In this document: piece by piece, positions 11,608 through 23,422 of the stretch
Layout of the letters: every line of letters starts with the position of its first letter
Position numbering within the stretch: position 1 is the first letter of the stretch
Origin: Puccinellia tenuiflora
Lineage: Eukaryota; Streptophyta; Magnoliopsida; Poales; Poaceae
Length of the DNA: 64,000 nt
Reading direction: 5' to 3'
Assembly: GCA_012064385.1 (NCBI GenBank)
Contig: QRDG01000805.1
Coordinates: 248,001 to 312,000, forward strand
Made by a program: the position numbers and the translations under genes
The notes under the pieces: model-generated
Told to the model about the DNA's origin: nothing
Databases searched by the model: none
Seen by the model: only the letters and a program-made list of their open reading frames with translations

Positions 11608-12650
11608 GGGAGCAGAGCAGCAGCAGGCACCAAGAAACCTCACTTTCCTCCAGAAATATCGTCACCCTCTTGCACGTTCTCCAAGCAAGAATCTCCCGGA
11701 ACAGTCATGAGTTCGTGCCTAAAGCCAAAGCCATCGCTAGAGCTGCTGCCAAGAACTCGCATCCAAGCTCCCAAACAGAGGCGCGCGGTGGGTTAGTCCT
11801 CCTCGCGAAAGATGGTAATTCATGCGGAGAGAAGAATGGGGCGAGAAATATGGAGTGGGATTTGCTTTGGCCAGTGGGATCGAAGGAGAGATGAGATATA
11901 CTAGCAGTAGAGTGGAAGAACGGAGGAGGAGATAAGAGGAGAAGAAGCAATCCAGACAGACAGATCTGCTGCTGCTGTGTGTGTGTCCGGGTGATTGGTG
12001 GGAAGAAGAGCAGAGCAGGAGAGGGGAGGGACGTGTCCGTCTCATTTTTTTCTCTCCACTTGCTCGTGTTAGTGTACGATTAGTTGATATAGTTAGATAA
12101 CCGCAAGTAGATAAATTATTTAGGGGAAGGTGTCCGCCTCGATGAGCGCGGGAGGGTGAGCACGTGTCGGGCGGCGCGCACATGCTCAGGAGCCGAGCCG
12201 AGCCGATGGCACGTGTTGACACCGGACATGGTTTCACTATCACTAGATAATAATACTAATCCGTTGGTAAAATGGACATGTTTATACTGGAAACCCGCAG
12301 CCGCAGGAGACCTACGTACGTATTCTAGCCGGACTGAAAAACTCTCGGAACGGCTCGGCTCCGCGGCGCGTCACAGCAGATTTCGTTCGCGTCCCGTCTG
12401 TGCGCAGGCAGGCAGTGGTGCAACTTGCTCCGCCCCATCACGACCCACGTGGCGGCACACCCAACACGAGCCCATAGGCGTCGCGTTCTCACCAGTCACC
12501 ACCACGTGTCGCACGACTTGGCTTGGCCCTCGGGTAGGCGACATGAGCATCTGGGCACGCGCACGGTAGGCCGAGGGCACCTTCAGCTGCTTGTCCCCAC
12601 CTGTCGGTTTCTTCCCTTGGGATGGTGCACAGGGACTGACTGGAGCCACG
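11608..12650 (-). promoter_or_regulatory. AFP gene 5'UTR and promoter with ABRE/G-box cluster
   Basis: Upstream of the minus-strand ATG at 11607 are five ACGT-core motifs of ABRE/G-box type: ACGTGTCC at 12031, CACGTGTC at 12161, CACGTGTT at 12210, CACGTGGC at 12446 and CACGTGTC at 12503, plus a weaker CCACGTCA near 12643. In plants, several ABREs together make a promoter respond to abscisic acid through ABF/ABI5 bZIP factors. AFP genes are known to be ABA-induced, so a feedback loop is a fair inference. Confidence 0.65.
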
Positions 12651-12779
12651 TCACCGGGCCCCGCTCATCATTGCGCTGTCAACAGGCACAAGGAATTCGA
12701 TTGCGTGGTTTGTATCAATGCGTTTGCGTTAACTAACAGCTGCATCTACATGTACAAATGAAAACCGGCTCGACGCTTA

Positions 12780-13042
12780 AAGCATGTACAATGGTTGACA
12801 AGACAACTTTATCATAAACTCGTTAAGTAATATAGATACAATGATAAAACATGATGTATAATGCTTATTTTTTTAGTCTTGTCCCTAATAATCAGATATC
12901 TCTAAATATGTTGTGAAACAAATTGTGCTAAGAGATCATCTCTTAGTTAAGAGAAGACAAATCTCTTTTTCGCCTCTCTCTTCCAACTCAGTAACTATCC
13001 TACCTACGGGGCATGGCTATGATAAAATCATTGTACATACCC
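12780..13042. mobile_element. Harbinger-type (Tourist-like) MITE
   Basis: A 263-bp AT-rich element. The ends AAGCATGTACAATGG (left) and GGGTATGTACAATGA (right, reversed) share ATGTACAATG. The flanks are TTA at 12777-12779 and 13043-13045, the target duplication of PIF/Harbinger elements. No ORF. Confidence 0.65.
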
Positions 13043-14520
13043 TTATTTTCGGGTTAAAAATAGATTAAGCAAATGAGAGAGAAACACAAAACATGATAAA
13101 GTGGAGGAAATGGAATGCGGTGTCCACTGAAATCTCACACTTAAAAGGTCCAAGAAATTGAGTATGGAGCATTAATCACTCGTTCGTTTTTTTTAACGGG
13201 TCTCGAAGGACCCCGAATATGGTACATTAAAACTGAATAATTACAAGCCAATTTGCAACAGGACACTAACACATGTTGAAATTACAACACATTCCTGTAA
13301 ATATGCAACAAGGACCCTAAAAGCTGGAAAGAAAAGCAATCAGGTCCATGGCCATCACCGCTAGATCGACACTGTAGCCGGCCATCATCCTCTCCATCGG
13401 GGAACCTGCCACTTGGGGAAAGGAAGACTTGGAGCGCCGACGAGAAGCCATCATCCGGCTTACAAGATCGATGGTCGACCAGGCCATCGTGGGTGTGCTC
13501 CCGTGAGCAGATCCTGCAGAACCATCACCTCTCTACGCGTCTCCACAACCCAAATCCATGGCACCATCCATGTCGTCAACATCCTCGGGCTACAGGAGGT
13601 GGTGACATGACAACTCCATCACTTCAAGTGGTTTCGTCCCCAACAACGGTGGAATTAATTTTGGAATAGAGATGGTCCAAGGACCCGATTTTGCATTTTC
13701 AGTTTTGTTGTCAGGGTCCTCCTTGCAATTTCTAGGTACCAATTTGTAAATTATGTTTTCTTGTGTCTTTCGGTGATATTTTGTTGTCACGGACCTTATC
13801 TATTGGAATAGCCTGGGTTCTTATGGACCAATCCATGTTCAAAAAGAAAAAGAAAAATATCTACACTATCATCATCTAAGCAACCAATCAAAGCTATTCC
13901 CACAAGATACAAGTATTGGTTGCTTTTACACAATTTTGATATCCCTAGCAAAATAAAATGCATGACAAAATTATAGAGAAGTGATCTGGAATAATGATGA
14001 TTATAATTATCATCAACGCTCCCTAAATCTCAAGAGATCTGTTAAGCTCCATTTGGTTTGAGATGATCCTAAAGCTTAAGAAGGCATTGTAAAATTTTAC
14101 CATAAAACTCACTTTCTTGTTTTCGCCCATGGTCGCTTCGCACCTTCACCGAGATGTGGCGTTCATTGCCCGTCGAGATGTGCTTCAACTCTCTTATTGT
14201 CGTGTACCTTATTCTCCTACTTGTTCCTCTTTACCCTTTCTCATCCCCTCTTCTTCCTCGTATGCCAACTCGTTACTGTTTCAACGATATGCGAGTGTTC
14301 CTTCACGCGCTAAAACAATGCTCTGGGTGTTCGCCAAGTAGATGTTTCGTTTGTTCGAGTATGTGGGTTAGATAGATATGGTGCTTTATGCGGTCTATCG
14401 TCACACTGACGGCAAAGCAAACATTTAAAAAAAATGCTCTTACTGTTCCGGAAAGTCTAGAGAATGCTACATATGTGTTACATATTTGACTTAACACGAG
14501 AGTACTACTCCTACTTCTTA
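13043..14520. other. intergenic, with a T-headed dispersed repeat
   Basis: No gene recognised. From about 13185 to 13850 a T-rich head leads into 'cattaaaactgaataattacaa' and then GC-rich sequence. The layout resembles stretches at 37750 and 38545, suggesting a minus-strand dispersed repeat of unassigned class. 13850-14520 is AT-rich and featureless. Confidence 0.4.
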
Positions 14521-15171
14521 GAGCATCTCCACCGGGGGTGCCTAAATTGTGTCCGACACCACCTGTTTGGAGACCAAATTGCGGGGTGCCAGACACATGT
14601 CCGGTGTTTTTTTTTTGCGCCTCCCACACCGGCACCCCCTAAAGGGCTAGACACCAAACACAATTCAAACAATCAAATTTGAAAAATGACTTAAATTTCA
14701 TTCAAATTTTGTTATATATTACAATATTTGAACGAAATTTAACCTAAACCTAACTAACCTAAATCTAGTCGGACTGGGACAGATTGTCCCAATCGAAGCC
14801 GTCGCTCTCCTCCTCGTCGGTGTCGAGAAGGATGATGTTTGGTGACGACGAGCCGGCGCGGGAGGTAGAGGCGCCGTCATGCTGCGCATAGGAGGCGTCG
14901 GCGCGGGAGGTAGAGGCGACGGCCGAGGTGGAGGCCGAGGCCGCCATTGCCGCCGACCTCTCGAGAGCCTGCATTAGCTCGGGGGTGTCCCTCTCGAGCT
15001 CAACGACCGACGACGTCAAGGACCAGGAAAGCCCGGGGCAGTCGCCGTCGTGGACGTCGTCCTGCAGCTCCGGTGGCACACCTCGAAGCCCGGCAGAACC
15101 ACCACGGGCTTGACGTCCTCCGGCTCCTACTTGACACGCCGTGTCCGCGTGTCGTCGCGGCGGCTCCCGCT

Positions 15172-17494
15172 TGAAAGTGCATGGTTACCCCCATGTGTGA
15201 TTTTGATAATTAATGACAATCTCTATGGACTAATATTTGTCTTGAGCTACTTGTAGGTGTGTCCATTTGCATTGCTTGATCTCCATTTGTTGGAGTCAAG
15301 GCTACGGGAAGAAGCTATATGTTGATCAAGGCTAAGTGCAAGTTGATCAACATCCAAAGGTATTTCTCCATGAGCATGAATGAAGTGAAGGATCCTATGT
15401 GGCTCGTGGAGGATGGCGTCTTGGTGATCGTCATCAAGATAAAGGCCAAGTGAAGATATGCCGAAGAGTGCTTCTCCCATATTGTTGTATGGGGGAGCAA
15501 CATGTGAATCTTCACCAAGCAAAGCGCAATCGAGAAAGGTGGTGCGTCTTGAGAAGATGAAGATCATCTTCTGCGACCTCAAGTGGTTTAATGCGCAAGG
15601 CTAATGTATGATCTTGATAGGGTTTCTATTTTACCGGTCTCATGATGTTAGTTGAGATACCGGGTTATAGGATAGATAACCGTATTATCAAGAGGGGCTC
15701 TCTACCGAGTATCTTGATCGTATCGTTCGTGGAGAGCTCGAACCTTTGCATCCTTGCAATCATCTTTATTGGTTCTTATTTGGCTCTTATCATGGTGTGG
15801 TCTTGGTGCTTGTCATGACAAGGCCAAGTTCACCGAAAACGGTTTTCATATGCGTCTCCTATTGCGTTTTTTTGGTTTCGGAGGTTTATCGGATCGTCTT
15901 TCTTAAAGAGGTTTTACCTCTCTCCATTTGGTTTTATCCTCCCTTGTTGGACTATGATGTTTTTCTGTATATCCTTGTAGAGCTTTTCGTTGCGAGTCCA
16001 ACGAGCCCAAGATCATCGAAAACGGAGTCCGGATGCAAAAGATATGCCCGTTTTCGTTTTGCTCTTTCTGCAATTTTTAGTGGGGCGGAAGTTCCGGCCC
16101 GGAGGCCGGAAATTCCGTCCCCCGGAAGTTCCGGCCAAAGCACCGGAAGTTCCGGCCCATATTTTCATCTGAGCTTTTTTGGCTAAGTCTTTTTGGTGTT
16201 TCTCTCTGTAGGGGTTCCGGAAATTTGCCCCGAAATTTCCGGGGGCCTGGAACTAGAATTTACGGTTCCAGGAAAATTTGGCTAAGTCGTTTTCGCGTTT
16301 TCTCTCTGGAGGGGGTCCGGATCTTTGCACCGGAGGTTTGCTCCGGAAATTTCCGGACCACCGGAAGTTCCGGTGTACGCAGCGGAAGTTCCGGCCCCTG
16401 GCCGAAAGTTCCGGTACATAACACCGGGAATTCCGGCCCCTCGCTGCTCCAACGGTCAGATTGGGGGGGGGGGGCTATAAATAGCCCCCTTCTTCCACAA
16501 GAGTTGAGTTCACTCTCTCTCTGCTCCATTGTTGTAAACTTGTGAGCTTGATTTCGCTCAATCCCTCCAATAATTCTTGCCCAAATTTAGGGATTCAAGA
16601 GAGGAGATCTAGATCTACGTTTCCACCGAACAATCTCTCCTCTAAGTGAGGGGAACCTAGTGGATCTAGTTCTTGGAGTTCTTTTGTGGTTCTCCTCTTT
16701 GTTCTTCCTGTCTTATACCCCCCCCCCCCCCCAAAGCATTTGTTGCTTAGTTGGAATTTGAGAGTGAAGGATTTGACCACTTAGTGTGTTCTTGCCTTTT
16801 GCATTAGTTGCATCGGGTTGTGCTCTCCATGAAGATTCGTGGGATTGAAGGTTGAGAAGATTGTTACTCTTGGGTGCATTGTGTTCCCAAGAGCTTGTGC
16901 CTCTTGGGTGCATTGTGTACCCTAGACGGTTGGTAGTGCCGCGAAGACTTCGAGTTGTGAAGTTTCGGGCAAGGTTTGGGAGCCCCCGATTAAGTTGTGG
17001 GTGTGTGCCCCAAGATCGTTGTAAAGGCTCCGGATTCTCCTCCTTGAAGGATTTCTATAGTGGGAGGTGAACCTAACCCTTGGGTGAGGTTCATCGGAGA
17101 ATAGGGTGACGTCTTTGTGGAGTCTTGAGTAGGCCTTTTGTGGCGAGCTCACACCCCTCCAACGAGACGTACTCCCTTAACAAGAAGGAACTCGGGAATA
17201 CATTCTCGTCTCCGCGTGTCTCGGTTATTCCAATACCCGAGCTATTTACTTATGCAATTTACATTGTGATAGCCTTTGTGCTTGATGTCATATATATTGC
17301 TATCACCTTGTTGCTTGCCTTGCTTAGCATAAGTTGTTGGTGCACATAGGTGAACCTAGTATATTAGGTTGTTGGCTTGTTAATTTAAACACCTAGTTTT
17401 ATTCCGCAATTATCAAGCCTTAAACCGAAAAAGTTTTAATCGCCTATTCACCCCCCCCCCTCTAGGCGACATCTCGGCATCGTTTGTTCTTTCA
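15172..17494 (+). repeat. 5' LTR of the gag-only Copia element
   Basis: 2323 bp from TGAAAG to CTTTCA. A cluster of CCGGAAGTTCCGG-type motifs fills about 16080-16440. Next come a 12-base G run (16463-16474) and a TATA box TATAAATA (16476-16483), so transcription should start near 16510. The first 1.5 kb match the 3' LTR with a few percent difference and small indels, so the insertion is not very recent. Confidence 0.85.
16476..16483 (+). promoter_or_regulatory. LTR TATA box
   Basis: TATAAATA between a G run and CCCCC. The same arrangement stands in the 3' LTR at 24769-24776. Confidence 0.7.
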
Positions 17495-17496
17495 AT

Positions 17497-17509
17497 TGGT
17501 ATCAGAGCC
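17497..17509 (+). promoter_or_regulatory. primer binding site
   Basis: TGGTATCAGAGCC, two bases after the LTR end, complementary to the 3' end of initiator methionine tRNA. Confidence 0.85.
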
Positions 17510-17548
17510 TGGGATCTCTTGTTCGGCTTTACCGTCTAGAGAGTAAAG

Positions 17549-19807
17549 ATGTCGTTTAGAGGATTAGTGCATGATCACACTTTTATATTCAATGGCACAA
17601 ATTTTAATGTTTGGAAAACTCATATGCTTAGTCACTTACGGGTCTTGGACCCCAATATTGAGCGTATCTTAGATATAGGTCTTTCTCCTCCAAAGGATTA
17701 CGAAAGTACGACTTTAGAGGATGAGAAAAACTTATATCTAGATTCTCTAGCTTCTAATGAGTTTTGCAAATTTGTGAGTGTTATAGTTTTTGAGTCAATC
17801 ATGCCTCTCCGGAACGCTCATGAGCTTTGGACCAAGCTTCAAGATAAATATGGAGTGACCAACACTATTGAGGATGATTGTTCTCCCTCCACCTCCGGCC
17901 GTGATGAGTTCTCATCTTCGTCCACTTCACCAATATGTGATTTGTTACAAGGTAATGATATGGTGAGTGGTGATAGAAATTGCTTTGTTGATGGTGAATA
18001 TTCTATTGATTATAATTCATCTCTATCTCATTGCAATGATCTATCTTTGGATCTAAACACACATAGCACTATAAATGTCATACATGATAGTGTTGATAGT
18101 CCGTGCATATCATCTAAAAATTACTTGTATAAATCTCATGATGATATGCTTGCCTTATCTTGTTGCCATGATAAAAATGCTTGTGTTCCCTCTAATCCTT
18201 GTATTGGCAATAATATAGAGGAAACCCAATTTTCTATGGAACAAGATGTGAACTTGAGTAGTTCTTTAATTAATCGCTCATCGTCATCAACCATCTTTTA
18301 TCTTATGGCTAAATCTTCGAGAAATGATGATGATGATAATAATAATAATGATGATGAAGAAAATAATGATGAACTCCTTCATAATAAAGGTCTAATGGTT
18401 CTTAAGGCTATTTCAAAGAATAAAAATGCTTGTGATAACCTTTATGAAATCATGAGCACCCTTGTTGAGCGAGGGGATACTATTAAGGCTTTAGAAACAA
18501 GTCTTGAAGAAAAGGGTAGAATTGAAAGAGATGATGCTATGGAAAAGGCATCGTTAGAAGATGCCCTTGAGAAAGAGCATGAGACTCAGGTTTCTCTTGA
18601 GGAGAAACTTGAATCTATTCAGGAGTCTCACAATGAAATAATTGCTAAACTCATTAAAGAACGTGACCATGCAATTGCTAAATATAAAGTCACGAAAAAA
18701 GAAAATGCTAGCTTTAAGGAAGAGCTTGCCAAGTTGTCTTCTTCCATTCCTAATGCTAATGATGCTTGTGCTACTAACCCCACTTCTTGTGAAGCATCTA
18801 TTTTGAAGGATAATGTTGAGCTAAGGGCTCAACTTGAGTTGCTAACTAGCAAGTATGGGAAGTTGGAAGAAAGTCATGAAAAGCTATCTAGCTCTAATGA
18901 TGATCTTCTAGCATCCTATGCTTGTCTAAAGTTAGCTCATGAGGCTATCACTACCAAGGTAACATCTTGTGAGCCTCATGTGGACAATGGCACAATTTTA
19001 TCTAAAAATGCTATATTGCCATGTGCTAGTCCTAGTAGTTTATCTACTCATAATGTTGGTACATCATGTGATGAATTACTTTCCTTGCCTTGTTGCTCTA
19101 ACAATGATGCATCTTCCTCCTCTAGTACTTGTGTTGTCACTAACCATGTAGAGGAAAGAAATGAACTCAAGGCCCAAGCCACTTCTATGGAGAAAGGCTT
19201 GGAAAAGCGTCATGAAGGGAAGAGTGCGCTTGACAACATGTTGAATGTGCAACAATCCCCCAATGACAAGAGTGGACTTGGATTCAACTCCAACAACAAG
19301 AACAAGTCCAAGGTTGAGAAGAAGAAGAAGGGCCAAGTTCAAATCAAGAATCCTGCCAAGATCATTTGCTTCAAGTGCAAGCTAGAAGGGCACCATGTTC
19401 GGGATTTCCCAATGAGGAAGAAGCCTCTTGGTGAGAAGCAACTAGGGAAGCGGCCTCTTGTTCAATGTCATGCTCCACCACGAGTTGAACAAAGGTCACC
19501 TCGTAAGAATACTCAAGTGAATGCTCCTCATGTTGAGGAGCCTATTAAGAAGAAAAAGAAGAGTCGATGTTGCTACCTTTGCCGTGGCAAGGGTCATTTT
19601 GCTTCTTCATGCACTATCGGTACCCTATCCAACTCCATCTTAATTGATGATGTTTATTCACTTAGAAAGGATAGAGTTGGCAATGTGTTTGCCAAGTATG
19701 TGGGAACTCAAAGTGGTGTCAAGAAAAGAACCATTTGGGTTGCCAAGCCTATTGTGACTAACCTCTTAGGACCCAACTTGGTTGGGGACCAACAAGCTCA
19801 AACTTGA
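17549..19807 (+). CDS. Copia gag (752 aa), coiled-coil, two zinc knuckles
   Basis: One intact 752-codon frame. Residues 1-110 form the Copia gag core (FNGTNFNVWKTHMLSHLRVL, later ELWTKLQDKYGV). The middle has a very acidic Asp/Asn run (near residue 260) and a long charged coiled coil (about 290-460, rich in EEK/LE heptads). The C-terminal third has two CCHC knuckles. The first, CFKCKLEGHHVRDF, has Phe in place of the last Cys. The second, CYLCRGKGHFASSC, is complete. The protein should build virus-like particles and bind RNA. ATG 17549 lies 40 nt after the primer binding site. The frame is followed by a true stop with no readable pol. Keeping such a long frame open while pol is absent suggests selection for gag, or youth of the copy. 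Confidence 0.88.
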   Translation: MSFRGLVHDHTFIFNGTNFNVWKTHMLSHLRVLDPNIERILDIGLSPPKDYESTTLEDEKNLYLDSLASNEFCKFVSVIVFESIMPLRNAHELWTKLQDKYGVTNTIEDDCSPSTSGRDEFSSSSTSPICDLLQGNDMVSGDRNCFVDGEYSIDYNSSLSHCNDLSLDLNTHSTINVIHDSVDSPCISSKNYLYKSHDDMLALSCCHDKNACVPSNPCIGNNIEETQFSMEQDVNLSSSLINRSSSSTIFYLMAKSSRNDDDDNNNNDDEENNDELLHNKGLMVLKAISKNKNACDNLYEIMSTLVERGDTIKALETSLEEKGRIERDDAMEKASLEDALEKEHETQVSLEEKLESIQESHNEIIAKLIKERDHAIAKYKVTKKENASFKEELAKLSSSIPNANDACATNPTSCEASILKDNVELRAQLELLTSKYGKLEESHEKLSSSNDDLLASYACLKLAHEAITTKVTSCEPHVDNGTILSKNAILPCASPSSLSTHNVGTSCDELLSLPCCSNNDASSSSSTCVVTNHVEERNELKAQATSMEKGLEKRHEGKSALDNMLNVQQSPNDKSGLGFNSNNKNKSKVEKKKKGQVQIKNPAKIICFKCKLEGHHVRDFPMRKKPLGEKQLGKRPLVQCHAPPRVEQRSPRKNTQVNAPHVEEPIKKKKKSRCCYLCRGKGHFASSCTIGTLSNSILIDDVYSLRKDRVGNVFAKYVGTQSGVKKRTIWVAKPIVTNLLGPNLVGDQQAQT

Positions 19808-22800
19808 TCAATAGGTTGTGTTGGAGGATATTGGAGACTTGGCTACTTTTGAAGAATTAAGGGATCTTCATGGTTATATTTCCTCAAGCCAAGTCAATTG
19901 GAATATATTGCTCTTTCTCATATCCAATGCTTTCTCCTTGCGGTAACTTGTATTTAATTCATATATACATTGAAAGTTGCTTGCTCCCTTGCATGTGTTA
20001 GTTTTGTTCCTAGCATGTGCTTGTATATGATATGCTACTTTACTACTTGTCTTGTTATTCAAGGTTGTGTATGATAGTTGTGTATCATGTATGTGTAACT
20101 TTGTGTTGAGCTTTATTGGATCTTGTGTGGATTTCATTTGGCTCTTTGAGATATTAATGAACTATCCCATTTCGGGGGAGTGATATGCTTTGTGCACTTC
20201 ACAAACCTAAAAATGTGTGTACATGAGGCACACCACATAGTATTGATATTTCAATATTATCTAGTCACTATGTGGTATGTCATATTCATGAGAAATTCAA
20301 ATTCTACAATGTCCATTAATTTTTCTAGTTGGTTTTATTTGCCTCTTGCTTAGATAAAATGAATTATCACATTATGGGGGAGTAATAAGCTATGTGCATA
20401 TTACAAATCCATAAAACATGAACATTTGAGGTTTGCCACTTAGATTTGATATTATAAATTATCTCTTTCCTATGTGGCATGTTGGCTCGAACAAGTTCCA
20501 TTTTTCATTTTGGTTATCCTTTGGCTCTTGTTTGTGTGAGTTTGCTTGGTGTGGTTTTTCTCTAATATGCATTTCCATATATTATGCGAGAAACCATTTG
20601 TTCCATATTATTCTAACCATGGCCTTGCTGGTTGGTTTGAATAGTTGAAACTACCAACAAACTTTATTGAAATATGGTGTTTTAATTCTTATCTCTTGCC
20701 ATATGATTTATCATGTGAGGATGAACTTGTATATCTTTACTCACCGGGAAAATATTTCCTTATACTCATTGTCCTTGGACAATTGATATTCACACTTTTG
20801 GTAGAATATTTTTGCTCATCCTCATATTGGATCTTGCGTTTAATTGCCTTATTTATTGCCAAGTGTTTTTGTTTTTACTCCCTTTGTCTTCCTTGCCTTT
20901 TGTATGGGTCCTATTTTTCAATTGGTAGTGTTTAGTGTTGGAAATAAAATATGGAGAGTAATAATCCCGTGTGCATGCATTTTTCATTCAAATGCAAATA
21001 TCAAAGATAATGCATGAATCTTGGAGGAGCATTCCTTTTTATTTAGAACACTATCCTATCTATCAATATTTGATCCTTTCAATTGGCACTTAATTTCTAT
21101 CTTTTGTGTTTATGGAAGACACACCTTTTTCTTTTGATGCTTTGTGCCATCATGAAAAGTGTAGAGGGTGTTTGGTTTATTTGGTGTAACCTTGCTCTCT
21201 CTTGGGAGTTTGCTTTCTCATTCCTCGTTTGTATTTTATCTCTATAGAATGAGAATATCCTTTGTGCATGTTTCTTTCTTTTTTCTTATATGCTCATTGG
21301 CCTTGCCTAGGTACCTTCAATTGGTATTAATTGGAATTTAACATCTCCTCCATAGATATTTGTTTCAATTGATATTTATTGTGGGAGTTTTGATACCTTA
21401 TTGTCTTATTTTACTCTACTTGATTCCGGTCAAGTATTATCCTCTTCTTGGTATATTTTCTCCTAGTTGGTATCTTATTTTCAATTGGTGTCTTATCGAT
21501 CATGTGTTGTTTTGATTCGATTCCTATTGATATCACACTTCATGTGTTGATGTGTTTTGGATTCAATCATATGTTGATTTGATTTGTCCTAAATCATGTG
21601 TTGATTTGGATGTTGATATAATTTGGACAACCTTTTTGTGTCACACTTTGGTCTGCTCTCTTCTTGGTTTACTTGGTGTTTTCGTCCAAATTGTATCTCG
21701 TTTGGTTCTTGTAAGTCTATGCATGCATATTTACTAGTATATATATTTTATGGCATGCTAGTCTTCCTTGATCTAATATATAGGGTATGCTCCACAGAAT
21801 CCTAAATCGGCTAAGATGTGCATGAAATTCAATCTCATATCTATATGCACATATTTATGTGGAGTATGTCCTATATATTGTAGTTGATCTAACTACTATG
21901 GGACCCAATGAGTTTGGGAACCATGTTGTGCTTGAATTATGTTTTAGGTACAATGGAGATGCATTGGATGCTTGCCTCATTCATAAGGAAGGTGTTCTCA
22001 CCATGTGATTATTGGAGTCAAGCTTTGATGATAAACAAATTCTCATCTTCTTCAGCGTCAATGTATCTCGGTAACAAGTATCTACCTCATGCATACTTTT
22101 TTAGTCTCAACCTTGTGTAGGTTGCTTCTTAGCATGAAAGATTTTATGTGCAATTGTTGTGGTTTTGGCTTATTTCCTTCATTTGGTATATCTTTGTGAT
22201 ATTTGTGATGAATTTGCAAAAACCTTTTCTTCAATTGGTATTATTTCCTTGTGATACTTGTTGCCTATCTCAAAGCATCTCCACTATCTCTTGTTCCCTT
22301 AGTGATATGTGTGATGTCTTTGATATTTTTTGAAGTTCATTTATATACAATGAGATAAATTTGAGCTATGTGCTATGCTTTTAAGGAATAATCTCGTTTG
22401 TATATTTATGACTTACTTTTGGATACCTTGTTCTCTTCTTCTCTAACCATTTTGTATGTACATGTTTCTTTGTGGATGTAAATCATCAACGATTTGTCTA
22501 CTTAGAAACCTATACATATGAGAGAGGTCCCTTTTAGTTGGTATCCTATTTCTTTTGAGCTACCTTGATTTTAATCTATAATTCTTTGGTGGCTCCAAAT
22601 TTGTTTCATGAGTGCCTATCTTAATTTTATTTCCATCTTTGCACACTCATGTACTTGTTGAGATTTTCTTTTACCTCATGCTTACCATGGTGAGTATGTT
22701 GATTTTTATTGGCTAAATGCTCTCACTAGGTTCTGGCATTTTCAATTGGTTTTAGTTTCCAATTGGTATCCCTAAGCTTGTGAACATACCCTTTTAAAGA

Positions 22801-23422
22801 TCTTATTTTTATCTCGGTTGGGCCTATCTTAAGTTGAATCTTTAAAAATTGGTATCTCCTTATGGCTCAACCATATCTTTGGTGCAAGTGCTATGATTTT
22901 CTTTTGCTTTATGCACACTTGCACTTGTTGCGTGTTTTAGATGATTTTTGGGGGAGCGAGGATTCCATATTTGTGCACTCCTCAATAGTGCATGAATATT
23001 GGGGAGCTTCTCCATTTTTATTTAGGACTCTCGCTTTGGATCTTTTCGATTGCTTTTCTCCTTTGTGGAGATATTTAGAATGATTTCATCTTTTTGCAAT
23101 TTTTCGATCCTCAATATAGTTTGAATCCCTCTAATTATTCGTCAATGAATATGTGCATTTGATTTCACTCATATCTTGAGAAATGCACACTTTATGGAGG
23201 AACTCATATTATATTGGCCTTCTAAATTTTTCCTCCAATTTCGGCAATCGATGCCAATGGGGGAGAAGTTTAGAGGGGTTTAAGGTAATTTGGGTCTTAT
23301 GCTTTTGTTGCATTTGCCTTTAATGCATTTGCATCCTTGCTTGTTTGTCTTGCAAGGTTGCTTAATTCATTATATAAACCCTCTTATAAGGGATTGTCAT
23401 CAATTACCAAAATGGGGAAGAT
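19808..23422 (+). other. non-coding 3' region with repeated polypurine tracts
   Basis: 3.6 kb, strongly T-rich on the plus strand, with no ORF longer than about 100 codons. G-rich purine blocks recur: CGGGGGAGTGATATGC near 20174, TGGGGGAGTAATAAGC near 20375, TTGGGGGAGCGAGG near 22949, TTGGGGAGC near 23000 and AATGGGGGAGAAG near 23258. The last, AAAATGGGGAAGA (23409-23421), directly precedes the LTR. Several are followed by a similar 'atgctttgtgca' phrase. Multiple purine tracts here are a known trait of Sireviruses. Confidence 0.7.

Noticed and set aside
11315..11894. Plus-strand ORFs of 131 and 145 codons
   Set aside because: They are antisense to exon 1 of the AFP gene.
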